The notes: generated from the sequence alone by a model not told the origin. Shown: positions 1-8,650, numbered from the stretch's first letter. The stretch is DNA of 64,000 nucleotides from Myxococcales bacterium (GCA_012960035.1 DUBZ01000124.1:62001-126000), one strand, 5' to 3'. Made by a program: numbers and translations.

Positions 1-66
1 GTCATCACCGGAAAAGGGAACGCCAAAGCGCTGCGCCGGCCGATGGTCTGGCCTGCGGATCACTGA
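1..66 (+). CDS. Possible 3' end of a gene cut by the window edge
   Basis: Frame 1 is open from the first base and ends at TGA 64-66, giving 21 residues that end in RRPMVWPADH. The length is too short to recognise a family. It converges on the minus-strand oxidoreductase gene that ends at 116, which is a normal arrangement for two gene ends. It could equally be chance open frame. Confidence 0.3.
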   Translation, partial: VITGKGNAKALRRPMVWPADH

Positions 67-115
67 TCGAATTCGGTGCTGCGATCTACTACGTGCGACG
101 CCCAAGATGGCGAAG

Positions 116-1075
116 CTACGCCGGCGCAAGCGCCTTGGTGACTTCGCGCATGTCTGCATCCGACGGCATCACCATCAAGACCGGAGTGTGGAGGCCGTTC
201 TCGACATAGCGGTCAACGTGCTCGCGGCAGGCTTCTGGCGGACCATTGATGATCAACTCGTCAACGAGACTGGCCGGGATCGCTTCGAGAGCAGCTTTGC
301 GATCTCCTGCTTTCCATAGATCCCACATCAGCTTCAACTCGTCGCCTCGACCCAGCCACTCATGAAACGCGGCATAGACCGGCACGTTGAGATACGCCGC
401 GATCGCGCGCCGACCGATCATTTGGGCGAGGTCTTTGTTCGCCGTCGGGATCACGAACAGCCGAGCAACGAGTTCCTTGCCTTCCCCGCCAGCGTGAACC
501 AGCGGTGCGACGGTCTTCATGTCTTCGGCGGCGAGCCAGTTCAGAATCGCACCGTCGGATTCGCGTCCCGCGAGGCCCAGCATGCCTTCGCGCAGTGCCG
601 CGATCATGATCTTGGGCGGCTGTTCGGGGAGTCGAGTCAAGCGGCAGTTCTTGACCGAAAATGTTTCGTAGTCTTCGGTGATCTTTTCGCCCGTCAACGC
701 CTGCTTGAGAAAGCGAACCGTGTCGCGCACTCGCTGGTACGGCTTTTCGAAGGCAATGCTATTCCAGCCCTCTACGATGACGTTCGACGACGAACCGATC
801 CCAATGACGGCGCGGCCGGGAGCGGCTTCGCCTAACGAGCTGACACAGCTGGCGAGGGTTCCGGGGCCACGGGTATAGGCCGGGATGATCGCGGTGCCAA
901 CGCGTGCTTGCGGAGCCCAGTGTGCCGCAAGGGTAAGTGGAGTAAATCCATCGTTCCCACCCGACTCTGCTGACCAGAAGTCGGTGTAGCCAACATCAGC
1001 AAGTTCTTTGATCCAGTCTTCTTGTTCGAGGAGTGGAACACCGTCGAAGGGGATCGTAATTCCGTAGCGCTTCAT
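116..1075 (-). CDS. LLM-class (luciferase-like, F420-type) oxidoreductase
   Basis: The 319-residue protein has the bacterial luciferase-like TIM-barrel pattern. The N-terminus reads YGITIPFDGVPL, followed by a DFWSAES strand, a GTAIIPAYTRGP stretch and the GRAVIGIGSSSNVIVEGWN segment that in this family precedes the flavin/F420 pocket. The C-terminal part ends with a helix after VENGLHTPVLMVMP. Members are flavin- or F420-dependent oxidoreductases of small organic substrates; the substrate cannot be read from sequence. The length is close to the usual 320-350. It starts 6 bp after the end of the broken DUF3179 gene on the same strand, so the two were probably co-transcribed. The close match to the F420-dependent subgroup is from memory of family motifs. 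Confidence 0.8.
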   Translation of the reverse strand: MKRYGITIPFDGVPLLEQEDWIKELADVGYTDFWSAESGGNDGFTPLTLAAHWAPQARVGTAIIPAYTRGPGTLASCVSSLGEAAPGRAVIGIGSSSNVIVEGWNSIAFEKPYQRVRDTVRFLKQALTGEKITEDYETFSVKNCRLTRLPEQPPKIMIAALREGMLGLAGRESDGAILNWLAAEDMKTVAPLVHAGGEGKELVARLFVIPTANKDLAQMIGRRAIAAYLNVPVYAAFHEWLGRGDELKLMWDLWKAGDRKAALEAIPASLVDELIINGPPEACREHVDRYVENGLHTPVLMVMPSDADMREVTKALAPA

Positions 1076-1081
1076 GTTTTT

Positions 1082-1959
1082 CTACCTCTGGCTCGCTTCT
1101 GGACTCGCAGCGTCGCGGGTCGGCTGGATCGCAACAAACACTTCCGAGTCCGGATGAAAGGCCAGCCACGCGAACCAATCGCCTTCAACTACAGCAACGG
1201 GTCCCGGGGCGCTGACATCGAATTCGGCCCGAGCGGCATCGTACCCGACCTCAACTTTGTGGCCACCGAACCGCTCCGAAACTCGCCCGCCGGCCTTCAT
1301 CAGTTCGGGCGCCGGGTACGCGCGGGCTCGGCCGTCCGCCAACCCGAGTCCGAGGGTTCTAACTTTTGGCGGGTACGCGTGCGCTTAGCCAGTCCGCCCA
1401 GCGTTGTTGACGACTGCGCAACAAGTTCAATTTCTTGCCGGCGAGTTCCCCTGTAACGGCGGTCGCTGCGATTTGAGACCAAAGACTTTCTGTCGGATAA
1501 TCGTAGAGCAGGAGGTTAACGGAAGATCAAACCTGAAACTCCGAACTGCCTCGTTCGCCCGTCGAGGATTCGATCGAAAACCATTCCTGCGGCGCATCGC
1601 GGGCAATCGCTGACCAGGATCGGCAAACCACCCAACGTGTCATTGACGAACTCGTACCCGTTCAAAACCGCAAGAGGATACGCTCTCGCTTCCCCGCCCA
1701 CGTCGACCCCGATGACCCACACGTCGCCGGGCCACGGTGAGTCTGCGACGCTCAGCGCTCTGGGGTGGACGAGGGCAGGAATACTGTCACGTCCCGGACC
1801 GGCCGCGATGATCTCCCGGACGTCAACGATCGCTTCCTCGAGCGAGAAACCGTTGGACGCTCCCTGCGGTCCTGCCGATTCACCCGTGGCTGCGATGGAT
1901 AGGCAAACCATCGGCAAGCCCGATGCGACAACGCGAATGCGATCTGCGGGTTCTTTCAT
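1082..1959 (-). pseudogene. DUF3179-family protein broken into three reading frames
   Basis: Three consecutive minus-strand frames together make a near-complete DUF3179 protein. Frame one (1959 to 1516) holds GDVWVIGVDVGGEARAYPLA, the EFVNDTLGG motif and the SDCPRCAAGMVFDR stretch with its paired Cys, and stops right after FGVSGLIFR. Shifting by one base resumes at NLLLYDYPTESLWSQ and continues through VTGELAGKKL to a TAG at 1361-1359. A second shift near 1360-1385 resumes at LGLGLADGRARAYPAPEL and continues through DWFAWLAFHPDSEVF to the stop at 1082. The order and motifs match the family end to end, so two frameshifts are far more likely than three genes. The function of DUF3179 is unknown. 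Sequencing error could explain it, but most other genes here are intact. Confidence 0.8.
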
Positions 1960-2058
1960 TGCGTGTCTAATGCCGAAGCTCCGGCATTGGGGTTACGAAC
2001 GACCAAATCACCACTTTGAGGTAGCGCGCCAATGGTTCAAATTCTAAACTCCACGCCC

Positions 2059-3390
2059 ATGTTGAACATCACACGTCTTCTCTGTTTCGTCGTCATTTCT
2101 GCACTCTCGATTCACGTACTCGGTTGCGAGGAGAGTCATCAGTCCGCACCCCCGGAGCCCATACCTTCGATCCACCCAGGTGGAATTCCACCGACAAAGG
2201 CTCTGCCTCCGGCCGGTAGCGCAGCTGGGGCGGCTACCGCGCCGGCAAAGGGTTCGCTCGGGAAGATCCTGGAAGAGCGCGAGATGTACGCTCGGGTCAC
2301 GAAGCTCTCGGAATACCTGTCGACCGCCGGACCGGAGGACCTCGACGAGGCGCGAGAGCTTCTGCGCAATCAAAACGACAACATGGGCGGCGCGGAAAAT
2401 GCATTGCTCGCGCGCTATTGGGCAATCTACGAACCCCTCGATGCAACGCGTTGGGCCATGCTCTCAGCTCCGCTCGGATTTCGACTAGCGGTGACCCTCC
2501 CGACCATGGAAGTTTGGGCCATCCAAGACCCTTACGCAGCCCAGTCACAGGTCCAAGCCTTAGCCATGATGCCGAATGCAAACCTGATCGCGGCGGACAT
2601 GGGTTTGATTCGGGGCTGGTTCCAGTCGGAGAAGCCGGGGCTCGAAACCTATATCCGCGGGATGGGCTTGGGCAAAGAACGACAACGGTCTCTTCGTATC
2701 CTGGCGCGCCAGGCCATCAAGATCCACGGCGCCGAGTGGGCGGCGGCATGGCCGGGCAAGCTTCCCGATGACGACGTCAAATTCAAACTCAACGCCTATC
2801 GCCAATTCGCAATTGTCTTGGCCAAGACCCACCCAGAAGTCGCGATCGATTTCTGCGCCACCATTTGCGAGCACCCAGACTACGGTGACGGCGTCATGAA
2901 ATACATTGCGCAGAACTGGGCGCGCCGCGACGGCCCCGGCGCGATGGCGTGGCTCAAGACCATAGAGACTAGCCCGCAGCAACGCTTGGCCGTCACGTGG
3001 GGATTCCGCGGCTGGTACCAGGCGGATTCGAGCGGAGTCACAAATTGGCTCGAGGACATCGGGCCCGAAAACATCGAACCTTGGTTATATCCCCTACTGG
3101 AGATGTTCTCGGTGAACCGCGGCAAACAAATGCCTGAACGTGGGCTCGTCTGGGCGGCCACCATTCCAGATGAAATTGAGCGCTATCGAACGATGCGAAC
3201 CATCGCGATGGACTGGCGACGAAATTCGCCCGAAGCTGCCGACGCGTGGCTCGCAACATCGCCGCTTCCCGAAGAAGACCGAAAGTCGGTGAAAAATTAC
3301 GGCCGTCCTAAGTCGCAAATTCCGGATACGGCTCCTGGATTCAACCAACTCGACCCAATCTTGGAAAACAACAAAGACACCCCACAATAG
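2059..3390 (+). CDS. Lipoprotein with repeated Trp-rich helical motifs
   Basis: Starting at ATG 2059 gives 443 residues with a lipoprotein signal peptide: a hydrophobic run ending LSIHVLGC, with lipidated Cys23 and then an acidic, Pro-rich linker. An upstream in-frame ATG at 2032 would put ten polar residues before the signal and is less likely. The C-terminal two thirds carry a recurring pattern of about 30-35 residues in which a Trp and a D/S-P/S-x-x-A/V-x-x-W core repeat, such as WARRDGPGAMAWL, WYQADSSGVTNWL and WRRNSPEAADAWL. This resembles TPR/HEAT-like helical repeats seen in planctomycete and verrucomicrobial lipoproteins. No enzymatic motif is visible. Probably outer-membrane or periplasmic; role unknown. 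Confidence 0.7.
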   Translation: MLNITRLLCFVVISALSIHVLGCEESHQSAPPEPIPSIHPGGIPPTKALPPAGSAAGAATAPAKGSLGKILEEREMYARVTKLSEYLSTAGPEDLDEARELLRNQNDNMGGAENALLARYWAIYEPLDATRWAMLSAPLGFRLAVTLPTMEVWAIQDPYAAQSQVQALAMMPNANLIAADMGLIRGWFQSEKPGLETYIRGMGLGKERQRSLRILARQAIKIHGAEWAAAWPGKLPDDDVKFKLNAYRQFAIVLAKTHPEVAIDFCATICEHPDYGDGVMKYIAQNWARRDGPGAMAWLKTIETSPQQRLAVTWGFRGWYQADSSGVTNWLEDIGPENIEPWLYPLLEMFSVNRGKQMPERGLVWAATIPDEIERYRTMRTIAMDWRRNSPEAADAWLATSPLPEEDRKSVKNYGRPKSQIPDTAPGFNQLDPILENNKDTPQ

Positions 3391-3463
3391 GGTTCACGAA
3401 GCGCGGCGGAAGTCGCTGCGATGCCAATGCACCCGACAGCAGTCAGATGTTGGCGTGACGCTC

Positions 3464-4249
3464 CTAGTCGTCGTCTGCGGCGACCTTGGTCTCAGGCCGG
3501 TCCTTCATGCGCTGATCCACCAAGGATGCAAAGAGCGTCGGTTTGATCATCATGCTCGTGGTGAACGCACCTTCGGGATGATCGATCAGCCACACGTGTA
3601 ACATCTCGGGGCTGCGGTGAGACGGCGTACCTTCTTTGCACCCGCCACTCTCGTCCGAGATGCCAACGGAGGTCAAACCGTTGCGCAGGCACAACGCACG
3701 CTTCCAAACGTGGTAATGCCAGATACTCAGGTTTCCGCCGGGTTGCGGACCTCTAGCCAGAGGTTTGTCGACATAGAACATGAAGCCTGAGAGTCGCTTG
3801 CCCTTCGGCGTGCCGTAGTACATCAAGAACTCTGGACGTTGCGCGTCGAGCACCCGGTCGTCGAGGATGAACTCGCGGTTTTCGTAGTGACGACGATCTT
3901 GGAACATCAGTTGGTACCCGTCCCCCAAGCCTTTCTTGAAGTCGTACCAGCCATTTTCCAATGCGGCGCGATAGCAGGCTTCGACAAAGTCCTTTGCCCA
4001 GGCTTCTTGTTCGGCGCTTGGTGTCGTGCCGGGTTCGAGTTCGCTGAGTTCCCAGAGCACCATTTGCGGTGATTCTTGCGGCTTCTTCGGGATCTGCGAT
4101 TCGCGACGCCAGGTCTGTTCAAATGGAACAACCCTGCGCGCCCAACGGTCGGAAAGCTCGGGCGGTGGCGCAGTGTCACAACCCGCTAGGCACACGCATG
4201 CAACAAACAAGAGCGTTGAGTTTCGCAACCGAAGCGTGCGTGCGTTCAT
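3464..4249 (-). CDS. Lipoprotein of unknown function
   Basis: Using ATG 4249 gives 261 residues beginning MNARTLRLRNSTLLF with a lipobox LAGC (Cys24). A longer frame to 4324 adds a polar stretch ahead of the signal peptide and would overlap the upstream gene, so the shorter start is preferred. The stop codon of the upstream TIGR03435-type lipoprotein is one base away (TGA-G-ATG), which suggests translational coupling. The mature part contains several Trp and Tyr, an HYENREFILDDRVLDAQRPEFLMYY segment and Met-rich strands, but no family that I recognise. It could be a partner of the preceding lipoprotein. Confidence 0.65.
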   Translation of the reverse strand: MNARTLRLRNSTLLFVACVCLAGCDTAPPPELSDRWARRVVPFEQTWRRESQIPKKPQESPQMVLWELSELEPGTTPSAEQEAWAKDFVEACYRAALENGWYDFKKGLGDGYQLMFQDRRHYENREFILDDRVLDAQRPEFLMYYGTPKGKRLSGFMFYVDKPLARGPQPGGNLSIWHYHVWKRALCLRNGLTSVGISDESGGCKEGTPSHRSPEMLHVWLIDHPEGAFTTSMMIKPTLFASLVDQRMKDRPETKVAADDD

Positions 4250-4250
4250 C

Positions 4251-5093
4251 TCAGTGGGTCTCTTCTTGTTCGGTTGATGTCGCCGGCTGAACTGGCACAG
4301 GGGTGGGTCGCACTCCTGCATCATCTAGAAATTTTGCGTCGCTGACAACGAGGCTTTCAACAGGACGCAGCCCCGGCGAGAGCATCAAACCGATATCGCC
4401 AAGCGATTGAATAAACGCGAATGCGCCATTGCTGGCGTCCCATTCGAGCAGGTAGTCATAGCGGCCCGGTAACTCGGTCTCGTCGACAACAGGAACCTTC
4501 GAATTCTTGCCGAGCAGGGCGATCAATTGAGCGATGTCGGCACCCACCGCCCGCAGCTGTCCTTCCTCGAGATCGAGAATCCCTTCATTGGAACCCGACT
4601 CCTCGATCAATACGCCACCCGGTGCAGGCGAGAGAACCATCGTCATGCGCTTTTCAGTGGCGGGTCTGACGTTCAGGCCCAAACGATCGCTGACGAGCGA
4701 GCGCAACATCGACCGTGCAGTTCCTGGAGCCGTATCTTCGGGCCGCACTACCACGTCATAGTAAGTAGCCATGTCCTTCTTCGCGACGAGGACTTTGCTG
4801 ATCTCTGCGCCGTGCGCGACGGCGATCAACCGCCCCAGAGAAACACCGACAAGATAGATGGTGCCTGTCCCTTTGAATTCCCGAACCAGGTTCCGTTGCG
4901 TGCGCGCCTCGGCGATCCACTTGCCCCCGGGTGGCTGGGCTTTGATATGCGCGAAGGGCGAAGTGGTGTGTTCGCCATTGGCAGCGGCTCCGGGCACATC
5001 GTCATGAGACGACCCGTCGCAAGACGACAGCACGAGGATCGCACCCAAAGCTGCCGCGACCGTTTGACGCAAGTTGTTGTTGAACAAACTCAT
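4251..5093 (-). CDS. TIGR03435-type soil-associated lipoprotein
   Basis: The correct start is ATG 5093, giving 280 residues. The frame is open to 5552, but the extra 153 residues are an out-of-frame reading of the rhodanese and DedA remnant upstream. The protein begins MSLFNNNLRQTV and has a lipobox VLSSC (Cys25). The body matches the TIGR03435 pattern: YYDVVVRPED, then MLRSLVSDRLGLNVRPATEKRM, an IAQLIALLGKNSKVPVVDETELPGRYDY stretch and EWDASNG. That family is common and expanded in Acidobacteria and its function is unknown. The start overlaps the rhodanese stop by ATGA, so the two are translationally coupled. Confidence 0.75.
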   Translation of the reverse strand: MSLFNNNLRQTVAAALGAILVLSSCDGSSHDDVPGAAANGEHTTSPFAHIKAQPPGGKWIAEARTQRNLVREFKGTGTIYLVGVSLGRLIAVAHGAEISKVLVAKKDMATYYDVVVRPEDTAPGTARSMLRSLVSDRLGLNVRPATEKRMTMVLSPAPGGVLIEESGSNEGILDLEEGQLRAVGADIAQLIALLGKNSKVPVVDETELPGRYDYLLEWDASNGAFAFIQSLGDIGLMLSPGLRPVESLVVSDAKFLDDAGVRPTPVPVQPATSTEQEETH

Positions 5094-5386
5094 GCTTCCA
5101 CCGTTTCGGTTGGATAGTCGAGTGCAACCCATGCGTCGAGCCCTCCCGCGTAGGGGCGCACACGCTCGATCCTCTGCCCTTTGAGCTTGAGCGCCACCCG
5201 GGCGCTCGACGCTTCGTTGGGTCAGGTGCAGTAAAGCACGATGTCCTGGTCTCGGGCGACCTCTTCGTGTCGTGCTTCGATCTCGTCGATGCTCATGATG
5301 CGAGCACCCGGAATCCGCCAGGACATGAATTTCAGAGAGACGGCATCTCGCAGATCGACGACGGCAAAGTTTCCACCCTGATCCAT
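5090..5386 (-). CDS. Rhodanese-domain protein with in-frame TGA at the catalytic Cys (candidate selenoprotein)
   Basis: From ATG 5386 the frame reads MDQGGNFAVVDLRDAVSL, then IPGARIMSIDEIEARHEE, then DIVLYCT, an in-frame TGA at 5224-5222, then PNEASSARVALKL, VRPYAGGLDAWVAL and a stop at 5092-5090 (98 residues counting the TGA). In rhodanese domains fused to DedA proteins this place reads CTCPNEAS or CSCPNEAS, so the TGA sits exactly on the catalytic Cys (residue 55). A perfect 7-bp hairpin begins 14 nt after the TGA. The reading frame after the TGA stays intact and overlaps the next gene by ATGA. AAGGAG lies about 12 nt before ATG 5386. Alternatively this is a nonsense mutation in a decaying gene, since the upstream DedA part is broken. 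No selenocysteine machinery is in this window. Confidence 0.6.
5189..5207 (-). promoter_or_regulatory. SECIS-like hairpin downstream of the in-frame TGA
   Basis: On the minus strand GAGCGCC (5207-5201) pairs perfectly with GGCGCTC (5195-5189) across the 5-nt loop CGGGT. The loop begins 22 nt after the TGA and has G at its second position followed by GG-U. This agrees with the general description of bacterial SECIS elements (apical loop about 16-37 nt from UGA, G in the first two loop bases). The GC-rich codons here could produce such a stem by chance. Confidence 0.4.
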
Positions 5387-5392
5387 TGCGTA

Positions 5393-5650
5393 TTACAACT
5401 CCTTGGGAAGCATGCGGGCGATACGCAGCGAGCGGAGGACCCGGTACCGATGCCAGAACTTCCAGGCCACATAGGCCGCGAGCCCCAACACCATGGCAAA
5501 GAGTGACTTCAGGCCTTGCCACGCAAACGTGCTCTTGGTATCGCGAACGCAAGAGTCGGGTTCCAAGGAAATCTTACACAGGCCCCGTGATGAGTTCTCG
5601 CGAGCATCCGAGCCCGCGCCAACGAGTCTAGCGCGAGCCGCGCAGAGCGT
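5393..5650 (-). pseudogene. Remnant of a DedA-family membrane protein
   Basis: In the same frame as the rhodanese, between the OppF stop and a TAA at 5395-5393, lie CKISLEPDSCVRDTKSTFAW and one membrane segment (SLFAMVLGLAAYVAWKF), followed by HRYRVLRSLRIARMLPKEL. CxISLEPDSC and the RRxFLRxLRMARI-xP-EL linker are hallmarks of DedA proteins fused to rhodanese domains. About 80 residues of the DedA membrane domain are missing between the Cys motif and the last helix. There is no ATG or GTG start. The TAA and two sense codons separate it from ATG 5386 of the rhodanese, so a single fused gene appears to have lost its membrane part. A short product from an internal TTG (57 residues, one membrane helix) is possible but not supported. 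Confidence 0.6.
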
Positions 5651-5653
5651 GGC

Positions 5654-6655
5654 TCAGTCGTCCTGGGTCAAGAAGCACCGGCTTCGCTCACCGACCCCAG
5701 TCGCCGCAGCGAAGGGAGCCAGCCCGGGCGTTTCTTGCGAGCATCGATCGAAGGCCACCGGACAACGGGTGTGGAAGTGACAGCCGGATGGCGGATCTGA
5801 GGGGGATGGGACGTCACCAGCGACCGGAGGTGCTTCGGTACGACGGTCGGGGTCAACGGACGGAATCGCTGCGAGCAGACCCTTCGTGTAGGGATGCTGA
5901 GGTGAATCGAAAATCCGCTCGGTCTTTCCCGATTCCACGACGCGTCCGAGGTACATCACCGCAACATCGTGGGCTAGATACTTCACAACGCCCAGATCAT
6001 GGGTAATAAAGAGATAGGCTAGACCCAACTCTTCTTGCAGGTCGCGCAACAAGTTCAGGATTTGCGCTTGGATTGAAACGTCGAGTGCCGAAACAGCTTC
6101 GTCGCAGATCAAAAGCTTGGGTTCGGTCGCAAGCGCCCGAGCGATTCCGATGCGCTGGCGCTGGCCGCCCGAAAATTCGTGCGGGTAGCGCCACATATGA
6201 TCGGGGTTGAGTTGCACGCGCTCGAGTAGCTGCCCAACCCGGGCGGTTCGCTCTTGCTGGGTCTTGCCGATCCCGAAGGACTTCATGCCTTCGGCGATGA
6301 TCTCGCGCACGCGCATACGTGGGTCTAAGGACGCCATTGGGTCTTGGAAGACGAACTGCAATTTCTGCCGATAGGGATGCAGCTCTTTACGCGAAAGCGA
6401 GAGCAGGTTCGTGCCCTCGTACCACACCGCTCCGGCGTGTGGGTTTTCGAGACACAAGATCGAACGCCCGGCGGTGGTCTTCCCGCATCCACTCTCACCC
6501 ACGAGCGCGAGCGTCTTGCCGGCTTCGATTTCGAGGCTGACGCCGTCCACTGCTTTCACGTGGCCGACGGTCTTGCGCAGCAACCCCTTCTTGATCGGGT
6601 ACCACGTCCGCAAATCTTCCACGCGAAGCAAAGCTTCATTGCCTTGATCAGCCAC
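5654..6655 (-). CDS. oppF: Oligopeptide/dipeptide ABC transporter ATP-binding protein (OppF/DppF type)
   Basis: GTG 6655 gives 333 residues starting [15 protein letters not shown]; it overlaps the OppD stop by 8 bp. The frame is open to 6811, but that extension reads through the OppD C-terminus. Walker A GESGCGKTT lies at about residues 53-61, the Q-loop at FVFQDPMASLDPR, the signature FSGGQRQRIGIARAL near 160, Walker B LLICDEAVSALD and the H-loop in [10 protein letters not shown]. The C-terminal oligo_HPY region (HPYTKGLLAAIP and the CHFHTRCPVAFDRC Cys cluster) is typical of OppD/F proteins. It is the last gene of the transporter operon. Confidence 0.92.
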   Translation of the reverse strand: MADQGNEALLRVEDLRTWYPIKKGLLRKTVGHVKAVDGVSLEIEAGKTLALVGESGCGKTTAGRSILCLENPHAGAVWYEGTNLLSLSRKELHPYRQKLQFVFQDPMASLDPRMRVREIIAEGMKSFGIGKTQQERTARVGQLLERVQLNPDHMWRYPHEFSGGQRQRIGIARALATEPKLLICDEAVSALDVSIQAQILNLLRDLQEELGLAYLFITHDLGVVKYLAHDVAVMYLGRVVESGKTERIFDSPQHPYTKGLLAAIPSVDPDRRTEAPPVAGDVPSPSDPPSGCHFHTRCPVAFDRCSQETPGLAPFAAATGVGERSRCFLTQDD

Positions 6656-7628
6656 CGCGCTGCTCCTTTGCAACCGCATGACAGCACGCATACTGAGTCG
6701 GCGTAATCTGGCTCCGGCCGGGAACGTCACGCTCACAAACGTCGAAGACCCGGGTGCAACGATTCGCAAACCGACAACCGACTGGCCACTCGCTCGGCGG
6801 CGGCACGACACCCGCGATTTCGGGCAGGGGTTGCCCAGGCTGTGACAGCGCGGGGTTCGACTTCAGAAGGCCTTCGGTGTATGGATGCTTTGGCGCGAGC
6901 AACAATTCTCGACGGTCACCAGATTCGACGATCCGGCCGGCATACATCACGGCGACACGATCGGCGAGTTCGTTGACGACGCCGAGATCGTGGGTGATGA
7001 GCAAGATCGACATGCCCGTCTCCGCCTGCAGATCGCGAAGCAGCCCGAGGATCTGCGCTTGGATCGTCACGTCGAGCGCCGTGGTCGGTTCGTCGGCGAT
7101 CAAGAGCTTTGGACGGGTAGACAGGGCCATCGCGATCATGACCCGTTGTTTTAACCCGCCAGACAGTTGATGAGGATAAACATCGAAGCGATCGGAAGCA
7201 TCGGGAATGCCTACGCGCTCGAAGAGTTCGACCGTGCGCGCGCGTGCCGCAGCCCGGTCTACCCTTTCATGCAGTTGAATCGCTTCGACAACTTGCTTCC
7301 CCACCGTCACCACCGGGTTGAGGCTGGTCATCGGTTCTTGAAAGATCATCGAAATCTCGTGGCCCCGAAGGCCGCGAATCTCGGGAATCGAAAGCCCTCG
7401 AATGTCGCGCCCCACCATCAAGATCTCGCCGTTCTTGATCTGCCCAGGTTTGGGGATCAACCGCAGGATCGAAAGCGCGGTCATCGATTTGCCGCAACCC
7501 GACTCCCCCACCAAGGCGAGCACTTCACCCGGGTCGATCGAAAAACTCACGTCGTCGACGACGGGGATCTCGCCAAAAGCGCCGGGAAAGCTCGTGGTCA
7601 AGTTGTTGACTTCGAGGAGTGGACTCAC
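6648..7628 (-). CDS. oppD: Oligopeptide/dipeptide ABC transporter ATP-binding protein (OppD/DppD type)
   Basis: The 326-residue protein has Walker [11 protein letters not shown] at about 41-50, Q-loop [12 protein letters not shown], signature [15 protein letters not shown] (Leu replaces the usual Gln/Met after SGG), Walker [13 protein letters not shown] and the H-loop [14 protein letters not shown]. It ends with the oligo_HPY extension [12 protein letters not shown] and a GCRFANRC Cys motif. It forms the second nucleotide-binding subunit with OppF. Its start overlaps the OppC stop by 4 bp and its stop overlaps the OppF start by 8 bp, indicating coupled translation. Confidence 0.92.
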   Translation of the reverse strand: MSPLLEVNNLTTSFPGAFGEIPVVDDVSFSIDPGEVLALVGESGCGKSMTALSILRLIPKPGQIKNGEILMVGRDIRGLSIPEIRGLRGHEISMIFQEPMTSLNPVVTVGKQVVEAIQLHERVDRAAARARTVELFERVGIPDASDRFDVYPHQLSGGLKQRVMIAMALSTRPKLLIADEPTTALDVTIQAQILGLLRDLQAETGMSILLITHDLGVVNELADRVAVMYAGRIVESGDRRELLLAPKHPYTEGLLKSNPALSQPGQPLPEIAGVVPPPSEWPVGCRFANRCTRVFDVCERDVPGRSQITPTQYACCHAVAKEQRGG

Positions 7629-8650
7629 GATCGCTCCCTCAAAGTGCGTGGGTCAAGCACGTCGCGGACGGCATCGCCCACCATGTTGACGGCCAGGATC
7701 AAGACAAAGAGCGCCGATCCCGCCGCCGTAATGTTCCACCACACGACCGGGTCGCGGGACAGTTCGCTTCGCGCCTGATCGATCATCTGTCCCCAACTGC
7801 CATCGACGCCAACGCCGAGCCAGGCAAGTACCGCTTCGGACAAGACGAGCCCGGAGAACGTCAGCACGAACGTGATAATCACGAGGTGGGTAAGGTTCGG
7901 GAGGATATGCCTGAGCACGATCTGAACTTCGGAAACGCCGAGTACCCGTGCGGCCTGCACGTAGTCTTGTTCGCGCAGCTTCAACGTTTCGCCGCGCACG
8001 ATGCGGCAGAAGCCAACCCAGCTTGTCACCGCTAGCGCGATACAGATTGAAAGCGTCGAACGCCCCATCGCCATAATCAACGCAATCAAGAGCAATAGAC
8101 CAGGCATCGAGGCAAGCGTAGACATCACGAAGAAAACGAAATCGTCGACGCGGCCTCCGAAGTAGCCGGCCGAAATACCGAACAACAGCGACAGTGGGAT
8201 CGCGATCAGGCTCGTTAACCCGCCGATCAAGATCGCAACCCGAACGCCTTTGAGTGCGAGGTAGACCACATCGCGGCCGATGATGTCTGTGCCCAAGGGA
8301 TGGGAACCCGGATGGGCAAGTGCCTTTCCACCGTAGAACTCGACGCCGGCAAAGGGCGACGAATAACTTCGCTCACGCGCGTCGGCGAACAATCGGTCGA
8401 TCATACTCTTGGCTTCGTGGGCCGAAACGAAGTCTTCCCCGGTATCGACACCCCCTACCCAAAAGATCGAATCGAGAATCGCGACCGCGAGGTACAGGCT
8501 CACGCAAAGAATCGCGATCGGCCGTCGCTTCCAAAGTTCGACGGCAGCCTCGGACCACAAGCGACTGCGTCGGATGAGAAAAACGCACCCCACCATCGCG
8601 GCGAGAAGCCCGACCGTCACCAAGTTTGAAATCATCCAGTCTTCCATCAA
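7625..8650 (-). CDS. oppC: Oligopeptide ABC transporter permease (OppC/DppC type)
   Basis: The 341-residue inner-membrane protein has about six hydrophobic segments and the binding-protein-dependent transport signature EQDYVQAARVLGVSEVQIVLRHILPN (the EAA loop that docks on the ATPases). An N-terminal membrane segment is followed by a longer periplasmic loop with GSHPLGTDIIGRDVVYLALKGVRVAI, which is characteristic of OppC/DppC. It follows OppB by 33 bp and overlaps OppD by 4 bp. Confidence 0.9.
   Translation of the reverse strand: MMEDWMISNLVTVGLLAAMVGCVFLIRRSRLWSEAAVELWKRRPIAILCVSLYLAVAILDSIFWVGGVDTGEDFVSAHEAKSMIDRLFADARERSYSSPFAGVEFYGGKALAHPGSHPLGTDIIGRDVVYLALKGVRVAILIGGLTSLIAIPLSLLFGISAGYFGGRVDDFVFFVMSTLASMPGLLLLIALIMAMGRSTLSICIALAVTSWVGFCRIVRGETLKLREQDYVQAARVLGVSEVQIVLRHILPNLTHLVIITFVLTFSGLVLSEAVLAWLGVGVDGSWGQMIDQARSELSRDPVVWWNITAAGSALFVLILAVNMVGDAVRDVLDPRTLRERS

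Noticed and set aside
5094..5552. 153-residue N-terminal extension of the TIGR03435-type lipoprotein
   Set aside because: It is the rhodanese/DedA region read in a different frame, and ATG 5093 starts a clear lipoprotein signal peptide.
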